Source: Silene noctiflora (taxonomy: Eukaryota > Streptophyta > Magnoliopsida > Caryophyllales > Caryophyllaceae). Taken from it: 28,491 bases of DNA. The notes under the pieces are model-generated. The model was not told the DNA's origin and searched no databases. It saw nothing but the letters and a program-made list of their open reading frames with translations. Location of the stretch: contig VHZZ01005195.1 in NCBI GenBank assembly GCA_009801015.1, positions 5,992-34,482 on the forward strand, in the 5' to 3' direction. The translations under genes and the position numbers were made by a program. Shown here piece after piece: positions 20,171-28,491 of this stretch (positions within the stretch are counted from its first letter, which is position 1; every line of letters starts with the position of its first letter).

Positions 20171-23100
20171 TTAAGATCGACTAGCCGATTTGGTCTCCCA
20201 CCATTCCATGAACTTAGTTTGAGCAGCCACGGTGTCCAATCTGTAAAGCTGTAGGGCATGGCTTGCAAATTCAATTCCAAATGTCACACCACAAACAGCT
20301 CCGGCACCAAAGGCGAGGGCAGCACCTGCAAGTGTTGAACAACAAGGTGTATAAAGTCGCACTCAAGTCAAGATGTGGTACTCATGATCTCAGTTCAAAT
20401 CCCGTCATCATCAAATTTCCCTTATGGCTCCCTTACACAAAAGAGTCCATAGAACATCAAGTCCTTTTATACCATGAAAAATGTTAATTCTACTCCCCGT
20501 TTCAAAATGGAGGAATTATAGGCCGTCTAGCAGCAAACATGATGAATAGCGTCCTGACCCGTCATCATAATGCAACAAGTGTTTTATCCTTTACGGTTTT
20601 ACTATAGAAAAAAATAAAAAAAAAAGTACTTTGGAGCAAAACGATCAGTAAAACAATTGGTGCAACAAATGCAAATAATCACTATTCTCCTCTTGCAGAC
20701 AATTATAGGTTTCAATTAGTTTCCAATCATCCAAGAGAGCCATGAACCTCTACAAAAGAAGGAAAAAAGTAGCAGTTTTAAATATAGGAACACATGCTAT
20801 GATAGTAACAACCTACCGGATGAGGATTGATGAAGCGAAGGTATCAATAAAAGGTGGCGTTTAATTTATAATAATCGCAAGGTTGTAGCTAAATTCTTGA
20901 TGTGGGCATTAGGCAGTCATTCTCAACATCATTCGTTAGTGGCTTTCATGTCTTCTTTCACGTTGATGCTCTTTTCAATTTTGGGGGAAGGGGGAGGTAT
21001 ATAACAAAAAGAACTTGTGTGAAACTCGAAGACGAGGGGATTTTTACGGTGTTTGGGTGACCTTTTAAAAGTCGCATGCTGAAATTTTAACTCAATTCCC
21101 CCAAAATTAACCATGTTTGACAGGGTAGGATCACCATATGATACGATGGATACCGCAACATCATACGCAACATCATAGTCCACACTAGCATCTCCATCAC
21201 ATTTATAACGATCCTCCATATATATCAAATTAACTATTTTCATATTAACTTTCTTTAAAGCTTGAGAGTTGCGACTACTAATAATAGGCAATGAAAAATT
21301 ACTCTCAAAGTCAAAGGAAGACAACATAGATGGGATGAAACCACGGAGGGAGTAACTATTAGAGGCCACAACAGTGCTAGTGGCAAGGGGAATTGAAGTC
21401 GGGCATTATCAATACTTGCAATTTTCTTAAATCATGCTAACCCTTGCAGATTCTCCGACCTGCACCCATTTACTCTCTTCTAGTCTTCTATTTACAAAAA
21501 AGTGCATCATCCTCAATTCTCAATTTCCTTTTCTGACTCATCAACATTGGTGTAGATACAATTGCAAATTGCAAACAGCTTTCATTCTTCAACCAGTACC
21601 AATAATTCTAAGAATAGTTTCAAATTGCAAACAGCTTTCATTCGTCTACCAGTACCAATAATTCTAGACAGACTCATACCAAAGGAGAACAAAGAGTACT
21701 CCAAAGTTCTGAGCATCAAGTGATTGTTTGGATGTAAGGATTTGGAGGAAAAAGGAGGAAAGTTAAACAATATGGTTCAAAATCTCAGCCATATGTATCA
21801 TATGGCCCAAGATGTATCTTTAAAAGAACTGTTGCAAAAACTGCTGACAATGTCTGCGAGGACCGCATCAGGTACCATTCCAAGATATTGATAACGCGAT
21901 ATCAAACCATAGATACAATACTCTTGCTCCTTTCACCTCCCACCTAGGCATGTAGAAGGTTAAGTACTTGAGAGGTGAAGTCATTCACTGAGGGCTTGGC
22001 ATGTTGAATAACATAGCAAGCATTCGATCTCCGAAAGCAAGTTACTATGGTGTACCTGATTTGGCATGTGACTCAAATCAGATGAACTCAATTGTGGTCT
22101 GTAGCTGCTACGAGTGCTAACACCTGCCCATACAGACCCCTTGGATAATTTTCAATTAATTCAGCCCAATAAGGTCTTAACTCTTATGTTTACCATTCAA
22201 TTTCGACATTAAGAGACAACCTCAGTTAGTGAGATCTATCTGAATATCACCTTATAGGCGTCGTAGGAGTAATTTTGTCAGTGCCCAGTTAGGTAGTTGA
22301 CAATCTAGCTTCGTATTTTGATTCATATTGCCTTTACCAAGGGCAATTTCAGAAATGGCTTGATGCAACATGTTATTGTTCATACCGGGTTATCATGATT
22401 GCCTGGTTTGACCATTTAAGTTTTCTAGACCCACATTGTGAATAACACTAGAATTTGCTGATGGCTTGATCCACAATTTTATTGCTTGATATTGGATCAA
22501 TTTTCATGACCTTAACCTATAGGCATCCCTACAATTATCCTCAAAAATTCTCAATCGTGCTCAGACGGTGATTCATTAAATCGTTCTTATCAGATAACCT
22601 TACAATTTAGCATCACATAAACACCTTGGGCAACTGCGCCATTAGTAAGTTAAAATTGTCAACGCCAGAATAATGGACACCTTATGACCATTACTAACCC
22701 ATGTCGAGACTATTTACTACAGTTACAACAACATTACCCCGGTGCCATCAATGGGTTATGCAAATCGTAAGGTGGGGGGTTCAGATGTAAGCAGCCTTCT
22801 TATGTTAGCGAATCAAAGAGGTTGTTTCCAAATGACCCAAGATAACAAATCTGTCGAGAACTACATCGAAGTATTAGTACTTCATAATAGAAAGAAGCCC
22901 AAACACATTAGGGAGTCATTTTGCTTTATTTCAACATAATCCATAATAAAAAAAAAGTAATGAGACTTTTGGCTCCATTGGAAACAGAAAATAAGACTAA
23001 TTACTACTGTTAAGATGATAAATTGACTCAAAACTCTCCTCCCCGTGACTCGCTGGCATAACTTGTAGATTGTTAACATCATCCTGAGTATATTCTATGT

Positions 23101-25403
23101 GCACCACATATTATCAAAAACAATCCAGAATATTGTCCAAGACGTCGCATTGGGCATAAAACAATTCGGAACAAGGTTTCCCACACAAAATAATACCTCT
23201 GTAGGAGCACCCTGGAATCATATGAAGTTCTGATTTCATCTAAATTTGGCCATAGTGATAAATAGCCCTCAATGGAAGTCTCTAGAGTGGCGGCAAAGGT
23301 AGACTACAATGCAAGGTTCTTTAAGGGTAAGTGCGTCTCAAAAATATGATAATTTATATTCTAAGAAACAACCTATAACGACGAGCCTTAAGGATCTTAA
23401 CATATCTGTTTATCATGGTAAATCAGTACTTAGTGTCAGTCATCATTAGCTTATGCCTTATTGCCTTTGATGATCAGCCGTTCAAGATTAGGTAGAAATT
23501 AAAACAGGCTACCAACCTTTGCTCAGCAAAGTGGAACATATGGATTTCTTTGAAAGACATTTAATTTTCCAGTCATCCTAATTTCAGAAGGGATACGAAG
23601 TAAGATAAAGAGGGAGGAATACCATGAGGGCTCTTTGAGTATTTCCATGCAACACCTGCACTTGAGACAGCTCCAATAGTAGCTCCAACAAAGCCATATT
23701 TGGCTGCTTCCCTGGCAGTTTTCAGCTGGCAGAAAGGTAGAAAACATGCTTCAGTCATTATCTCGCTACCACTGAGAACTTGATGAATGCTACAATAATG
23801 ATAATAAAACCAAAAGCTACAGTACTACATGCTAATCAAGTGCAACTCAAAAATAGGAATTAATGGATGAAATAGAGACGCATCATGAAACGGAGAAACA
23901 CCAGTGTATGGCCCTTGAGTAAAACAAAATCAACGACAACAAAAACAAAACTAAGATTAAGATATACAAGCATAACTAAAAGCTGGATCACTAAAAATAA
24001 AAACAAGATAAACCAACATAAGCCATAAGATCATAGACCACACCACATAAATTAATGTCTCAACATGATGAAGCAGAAGTAGTAGAGAAATTCAAGCTTA
24101 TCTGTGACTTCTCATAATCAATAGAACATTACTCATAGCTTATAAGCAGGTTTTGCCCAACTTTTTGTTTAACAAATACCGGCAAATACTACACATAGAG
24201 AGTGGAAGTAGTGAACTTGACAAATTCTACAGAAGGTTCTGCACAAGAGATGTATCTGAAATCCGTTTCATCCAGTGGCATTTCAGACATCAGGTGAAAA
24301 CCAGATTCCTAAATTTTTACAAGCTTTAATCCCATCCAATATGTGGAACCTCGGAAACTCAAAAGTATTGAGGATCAAGTTCTAGAATCACAACCTATCC
24401 CATAGTAACTACAGACGCCATCTTAACTGTTCATCACTTTCACCTAACCAAACTCAAACCCTCACATTATCAATACATGTGGTAAAGAACATGAGTATCT
24501 TATGACTAAATCTAACACTTAGGTGACACCATTATAGACGGAATATGAATCCAACTAATTCACTTACAGTGTTCCTTAACAGTTCTTAATCCCCTTTTTT
24601 TACTTCCCATCAAAACCATCTTGCACAAATAGTTTATCAAAATTCCTCCAAAGTCACTTCTTTTTGAAAAACGATCCCACTTTCATTTCTATTGCCAAAT
24701 AACCAAAACCGACGAAACTAATCCATCAAAATCTACGAAATACTAAGTGTATCATACTAATCCCACTTAGAAATTAGAATGTTCCTTAACAGTTCTTAAT
24801 CCCCTTTTTTTACTTCCAATCAAAACATCTCCTACAAAAAATTAACCAACATTCCTCCAAAATCCCTCCTTTTTCAAAATTGATCCACTTTCTTTTCCAT
24901 TACCCAATAATCATAACAAAAATACCTCAAAGTTAAACCAAAGTCGCCCACAATCACCACAAATACAAAATTACGGGGTAAGGGGGTCAGATACGCAGCC
25001 TCCCCCCTACCTAAGCAACACAAAGAGAGTGTTTCCGAATGACCCACGATGAAAATTGCGAGAAATTTCCAGGCCCACGTGGTAAAACATGAAATCAAAC
25101 ACAAAACACAACAAACCCACATTAAATTCATCAATAAAACTTAGATTCAAAATCAATCAAACAACAAAAACCAACAAAATCAAAAGATTAAAAACCCAAA
25201 AAGAATCAGAATAATACAGTAGGGCCATGAACAGGATCGGAGGCAATAAAAGCGTCAACATCAGAATCAGACCAAGCAGGCAAAGGTTTATCTTTGACAA
25301 ACTTTGTATAATTATCAAGATATGCAAATCGATCAGACCAAAACCCTTTCCAACCATTCCAACTTTTTGCATAAAATGATGCATCTTCTCCGATTTCTCC
25401 CAT
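20171..25403 (-). CDS. SDH6: Succinate dehydrogenase subunit 6, mitochondrial (SDH6)
   Basis: Three minus-strand exons: 25403-25218, 23725-23623 and 20325-20171, with introns of 1492 and 3297 nt. Junctions are ACT|GTATTA...GCCAG|CTG (phase 0) and CATG|GTATTC...TGCAG|GT (splitting a Gly codon). Together they encode 147 aa ending in TAA. The N-terminal part (1-62) is soluble, with WNGWKGFW (15-22) and the signature SDSDVDAFIASDPVHGPT (45-62). Two Gly/Ala-rich membrane segments follow: KYGFVGATIGAVSSAGVAWK (71-90) and AALAFGAGAVCGVTFGIEFA (98-117). The tail holds LQLYRLDTVAAQTKFMEWWE (121-140). This pattern matches plant SDH6, a plant-specific accessory subunit of complex II in the inner mitochondrial membrane; the Arabidopsis protein is of similar length. 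Its exact role in assembly or anchoring is not settled. No cleavable presequence is obvious. The ATG at 25403 follows an A-rich leader. Confidence 0.92.
20334..20420 (+). mobile_element. Possible tRNA-like SINE fragment at the intron 2 acceptor
   Basis: A B-box-like AGTTCAAATCCC lies at about 20391-20402, about 57 bp after a weak A-box-like segment. The layout resembles a tRNA-derived SINE head. No target-site duplication or tail was identified, so this is tentative. It starts only about 9 bp from the SDH6 splice acceptor. Confidence 0.3.
20929..21369 (-). other. Orphan open reading frame in SDH6 intron 2
   Basis: An open frame of up to 146 codons. The first triplet is GTG; the first ATG lies at codon 15, giving about 132 aa. 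Visible stretches include DGDASVDYDVAYDVAVSIVS and FEFHTSSFCYIPPPSPKIEK. I do not recognise a domain, signal peptide or transposon motif. It lies within an intron on the same strand as SDH6. The 5' end contains CTCCCTCCGT, which may be a chance match to a Stowaway end. It is a possible relic of a captured gene or simply an open frame by chance. Confidence 0.25.
21565..21666 (+). repeat. 46-bp direct repeat, period 56 bp
   Basis: Copies at 21565-21610 and 21621-21666 start CAAATTGCAAACAGCTTTCA and end CCAGTACCAATAATTCTA. They differ at about two positions and are separated by 10 bp, which suggests a fairly recent local duplication. Confidence 0.9.
22733..22840 (-). mobile_element. Au-type SINE fragment in SDH6 intron 2
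   Basis: The minus strand reads GGAAACAACCTCTTTG, then AAGGCTGCTTACATCTGAAC, then GATGGCACCGGGGTAAT. This matches the body and 3' end of the Au SINE family as I recall it (GGAAACAGCCTCTTGC...GGTAAGGCTGCGTACA...TGCACCGGGC). The tRNA-like head is absent or unrecognisable. Confidence 0.6.
24571..24920 (+). repeat. Direct repeat of about 140 bp, period 210 bp
   Basis: Both copies start GTTCCTTAACAGTTCTTAAT followed by CCCC and a T run. They remain alignable through CATTCCTCCAAA-type and CCACTTTC-type blocks, with several differences. The copies are at 24571-24710 and 24781-24920, inside SDH6 intron 1. Confidence 0.8.
24971..25048 (-). mobile_element. Au-type SINE fragment in SDH6 intron 1
   Basis: The minus strand contains TCGGAAACACTCTCTTTGTG and GGAGGCTGCGTATCTGACCC, the same body segment as the copy in intron 2. 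It has the same orientation, that of the host gene. Confidence 0.6.
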
Positions 25404-25549
25404 TTTTTTCTGGGTTTTCTCTTGATCTTGAGCTTCTTTCTTTTGGCTTTTGTTGTGTTGTGTAGAATTTGTGACGATTTTGTCACTAAATTTGTGGGTT
25501 TTTGAGTTGGGGATGGAATTGAGTGATGTAAATTGTAAATGTACAAATT

Positions 25550-25555
25550 TGGGCC
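25550..25555 (+). promoter_or_regulatory. Site II-type motif (TGGGCC) upstream of SDH6
   Basis: TGGGCC lies 147 bp upstream of the SDH6 ATG, the expected promoter range. TGGGCY (site II) elements are known to be enriched in plant promoters of nuclear genes for respiratory-chain and cell-growth proteins, where TCP factors can bind. A functional role here is inferred from position and motif only. Confidence 0.5.
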
Positions 25556-25680
25556 GTAACGAAGCCTGGGGATTTATTTTGGTTGGTCCAAGGTTCTAAG
25601 CTTGTTGACCGATGCGATTCACAAAGTATACGAGGGTAGTTACGATTTTTAGGGTTAAGGGAAGATGATATGGAATAAAT

Positions 25681-25763
25681 GGTACATATAAAATAGTTTA
25701 ATAGAAGTCTTTTATTCGCAATGGTGCATATAAAATGGTTTAATAGAAGTCTTTTATTCGCAA
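25681..25763 (+). repeat. Two 41-bp tandem copies, period 42 bp
   Basis: Copies at 25681-25721 and 25723-25763 share CATATAAAAT and GTTTAATAGAAGTCTTTTAT followed by TCGCAA. Only two mismatches were seen. Confidence 0.9.
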
Positions 25764-26573
25764 GTAAGCGATCATGTTGTTGTTTTAAGCTTGTTTTGCG
25801 ATGATATGAACTTGGTCTTTTATTATTTCTTTGAGGAATTCTCTTTTATTATTAGTGCATTCTTGGTATATGTTTTATTATTGCTTTTATAGTTAAGTTA
25901 GTTTAATTAATTATCGGTTTCTTTTTTATTCGCGTAATTGCCTCTTAATTAGAGACTGATTGATACTTAATTCTTGAAATCGACCCGTAACCATTACAAC
26001 GGGTCGTTCACTTGTATTAATTTATAACTGAACAACAGCCTAGTTAACTTGCCAATTACCCGATCCAAACTATTAGTTTGTGTTCGTATACTTGGACAAT
26101 TCATGTATGCTCCAAAAACTAAACATTGACAGGTCTTTCTTCAAGTTATTTGTTATATGAAAACCAATCCTTGTCAAGGTATCCTTCTAATTTCTAAGGG
26201 CCGATTGTGATCTTTGTACGAGGTCCTTAACTGCATGTATAGTCTTTCTTGCTAATTCGTCAATTTCATGGAAAACAATGAAGCAAAACATCGTGTCCCT
26301 ATCACCTGTAGAGGCAAAATACTAGTCGATGGACTATACGACTTGCGAACTCAAATGGCTTATCAGCGGTCTAGTATCATTACGGCCTTGTCCCTCAATC
26401 CGAACATATTTCGTTAGTCAGTTCTTCACATTTTTGAATAGCTCCTTTTCAAGGTAGGCATTTTGCATTTCCATGCTCCAACTTATGGAGGGTAATAGGC
26501 GCGATTCTCTCACGAATCACGTTCACACTCTGTTTTGAAAACAAGTGTATTAACGTGGCTAAATTTTCACAAT

Positions 26574-26635
26574 GGAAATCGAACTTTTGACCTTATCATG
26601 AGAAGTTGGACTCATACCAATGAGGCTTAGCCCTT
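26574..26635 (-). mobile_element. tRNA-like SINE head
   Basis: The minus strand reads GGGCTAAGCCTCATTGGTAT (A-box region), then AGTTCGATTTCC (B box) about 45 bp on, as in tRNA-derived SINEs. It does not fold convincingly as a functional tRNA gene. Ends and target-site duplication are not defined; the element may reach about 26500. Confidence 0.4.
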
Positions 26636-27893
26636 GTTGGTTATTTGTATAAACACCTTGCTCTCTTCAAACGTTCTTCTAAATTAAACTGCGGATGATC
26701 CATAATAAGTTGTCCAAATTGTTCATGGAAAAATTTGCCACCTTTTCTATGATTATGTTATGCAAGCTATTAGCATATTAAATAAATATTGATTGAATCT
26801 CAACTATCACCGAATATCAGTAAAACGACCCCATTGCAGATTTGCAGGTCCAATCAATATTTGTTCAAGATATGAAGGGAATCATCCTGGAGTCCTGGAC
26901 AACCTTGCTTTCAACTTGCAAGTTTCACAATTTTCCAATTTGATGAAAAAACTCTACATACAATTTAACCAATATTGCCAATTAAAACTTTGTTATCTCA
27001 ATTATTATATGGTTTTGTACTTCTCCCAACTTTTTTATTTTCCAAGCCAAGAAGAAGGAAAAGTTGGGTAAAATAACGATTGATCTTATGTGAGACGGTT
27101 TTATACTAATACAAGTTTATACGCCTGCAAAAAAAAAATAAAAATGCACGGGTCTGTTTAAAAAAAATAAAAAATCCACTTGTGAAAATTATAAGGCTTT
27201 ACTTTTAAATATTTGATTATATAATAGCGGTGTTTTTTAATGTGTGCCCTTATAATCCTATGTAAATAGAAAATAATAAAAATCTTTTACTTAATATCGT
27301 ATAAATGAGTTAATCCAAATTTTGGTTTCGTAAATTATTTCCCTTACGGCCTCTTTCATTTATTTTATTTCCGATCTTTTTTTTTTACCAAAGGTGTAGT
27401 TAGTAAAATAGATATACATTAAATATATTCAACCTTTAAATTTAAGGGTATATAAGAAACGATAACTGTGAATAAATTCTCGAATCATCAAGGTTACAAT
27501 AAAAATACGCGAAAGTGGTGATTAGCCCCCATAACTTTACACAATTGTGATATTAAGCCCCATAACTTTCAAATGCAGTGATTAGGCCCCATAACTTTGA
27601 GTTAAAGTGAAATTGAATCCAATTCTTTGATTTCCAACCAAAATTGCACAAAAAAAACCAATTTCATTCATTTGTATAATTTATCAATACAATAAAAGTT
27701 GTAATGCATTTATAAATTATATGAAATTTATTACACATTTTTGGAAAAAATAATATTTGAATAAGCTACATAAAATTTAGAATTTGTAAAGTAATTTCAT
27801 ATGTATATCAATTATATTAAAACTAGTGAAAATATTTAAAATATTCTATATTAAAACTACGTTAATTAATAAATTAATTAAATACTCTTAAAA

Positions 27894-28002
27894 CATTTTT
27901 TTTTTGTTCAAATGAGCGCACTATGTCGCGGGTGAGGGTCGAACCCCCAACTTCATGGTTAGGGTAAGAGAGCTCTTACCACTTGAGCTAACTCTTGTTC
28001 TC
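27894..28002 (-). mobile_element. tRNA-derived SINE, complete (109 bp), inside the MULE
   Basis: The minus strand reads AGTTAGCTCAAGTGGTAAGA (A box, 27973-27993 region), then GGGTTCGACCC (B box, 27936-27946), then a poly(A) tail (the T run at 27896-27905). Perfect 13-bp duplications AATACTCTTAAAA flank it (27881-27893 and 28003-28015). It is a second, better preserved member of the family at 7878-7999. Confidence 0.88.
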
Positions 28003-28020
28003 AATACTCTTAAAATATTA

Positions 28021-28102
28021 AAAATGATTTAATGTACAATTAGTATAAATATAAAATGATTTAATGTACAATTAGTATAAATATAAAATGATTTAATGAT
28101 AC
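28021..28102 (+). repeat. 32-bp tandem repeat, about 2.5 copies
   Basis: The unit AAAATGATTTAATGTACAAT plus TAGTATAAATAT starts at 28021, 28053 and 28085; the third copy is partial. The full copies look identical. It lies in the interior of the MULE-like element. Confidence 0.9.
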
Positions 28103-28491
28103 ATTTATGTTAAAATTAAAAACAGGGTTAGATTTCACTTTTTGTCAAAGTTATGGGGGTTAATTGCTACATCTGTAATTTATAGGGGGCTTAATCTCAC
28201 AATTGCTCAAAGTTATGGGGGCTAATCACTACTTTCGCGAATAAAAATAAGCCAGTATGTGCCTAATATATTAGGTAATCAAAATATTTGTCAGGTTAGT
28301 TTATCAAATAAAATTGGTTCCAGCATAAAATTTATATACTCCATTTTAATAAATTTGATGAATCAATTAATTGTGAAGCAATTAGTGGTGGGGCCATATT
28401 TGAAAATAAAAGAAAAAAAATTACCTAATTCAGGAAATGACTCTACTTTTATACTACGTAGATAATTAAAAAAGATTTGCAAAAAAAAAAA

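Larger units (their letters stand above)
20326..23622 (-). other. SDH6 intron 2 (3297 nt)
   Basis: A long intron with canonical GT-AG ends. It contains a possible tRNA-like SINE piece next to the acceptor (about 20334-20420), an orphan open frame (20929-21369), a 46-bp duplicated block (21565-21666) and an Au-type SINE fragment (22733-22840). The rest looks like unremarkable AT-rich intron. Confidence 0.85.
23726..25217 (-). other. SDH6 intron 1 (1492 nt)
   Basis: Canonical GT-AG intron. It holds a 140-bp direct repeat (24571-24710 and 24781-24920) and an Au-type SINE fragment (24971-25048). No coding content was recognised. Confidence 0.88.
25556..27497. other. Gene-free intergenic DNA upstream of SDH6
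   Basis: No gene was recognised. It contains the 42-bp tandem at 25681-25763, a small inverted repeat CGACCCGT...ACGGGTCG (25981-26006) and a tRNA-like segment at 26574-26635. Low-complexity A/T runs lie at about 27128-27175. Confidence 0.6.
27508..28239. mobile_element. MULE-like TIR element, 732 bp, with nested SINE
   Basis: The element starts CGCGAAAGTGGTGATTAGCC and ends with the inverted form of CGCGAAAGTAGTGATTAGCC. The terminal repeats extend about 115 bp. Identical 10-bp direct repeats AATAAAAATA flank it (27498-27507 and 28240-28249). Long terminal repeats and a 9-10 bp duplication point to a Mutator-like element. Each terminal repeat is built of three tandem variants of a unit of about 30 bp, GTGATTAGCCCCCATAACTTT plus spacer. 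The AT-rich interior encodes nothing recognisable and contains a later SINE (27894-28002). Confidence 0.82.

Noticed and set aside
21334-21357. Possible Stowaway end (ACGGAGGGAGTA) in SDH6 intron 2
   Set aside because: No partner terminus or flanking TA pair was found within several hundred bases, so it may be chance.
23523-23747. 74-codon minus-strand frame
   Set aside because: Alternate-frame shadow of SDH6 exon 2.
25157-25546. 129-codon minus-strand frame
   Set aside because: It overlaps SDH6 exon 1 and its leader in another frame; the SDH6 frame is clearly the coding one.
27936-27994. Candidate tRNA gene on the minus strand
   Set aside because: A and B boxes are good, but the poly(A) tail and 13-bp duplication show it is a SINE, not a tRNA gene.

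Overview
This window is nuclear DNA from a flowering plant. Genes are sparse and split by GT-AG introns, the intergenic DNA is AT-rich, and MITEs and SINEs are dense. The repeated TACTCCGTA-type motif and the TGTGACGG-ended MITEs suggest a Caryophyllales plant such as the Amaranthaceae, but that placement is an inference.

Three protein genes can be supported. (1) At 825-1310 (+) lies an intronless gene for a plant-specific protein with a CCCCPC cluster and a C-terminal GFWR-x-x-SQR signature; its function is unknown. (2) At 14121-16926 (+) lies a two-exon fasciclin-like arabinogalactan protein, closest to FLA17 of group B: secreted, two FAS1 domains, no GPI signal. (3) At 20171-25403 (-) lies a three-exon gene for SDH6, a small plant-specific subunit of mitochondrial complex II. 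A site II motif (TGGGCC), common in promoters of nuclear genes for mitochondrial proteins, sits 147 bp upstream of its ATG. A fourth locus, about 3335-5768 (+), is a decayed RING-H2 gene of the RHF1A/RHF2A type.

Layout: 1-824 holds a Helitron 3' end and GTCGGGTTCG-type repeats. 1311-3334 holds four small DNA transposons (one MITE with 43-bp inverted repeats, one hAT MITE, two Stowaway MITEs). 3335-7402 is the RING-H2 pseudogene and its decayed surroundings, with three local duplications. 7491-13727 is repeat-rich intergenic DNA with two MULE MITEs, three short SINE or LINE insertions, a nested MITE pair and a Stowaway remnant. 14121-16926 is FLA. 16927-20170 is intergenic, with a MULE MITE that carries a probable assembly artefact. 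20171-25403 is SDH6, with SINE pieces in both introns. 25404-28491 is intergenic and ends with a 732-bp MULE-like element that has a SINE inserted in it.

The three genes look unrelated in function and show no sign of co-regulation. No virus-like element, CRISPR array, rRNA or functional tRNA gene was recognised. I did not find a convincing new biological system. The most useful leads are the uncharacterised CCCCPC/GFWR gene, the decaying RHF-like locus, the subrepeat-bearing MULE with its nested SINE, and the duplication around the single N.
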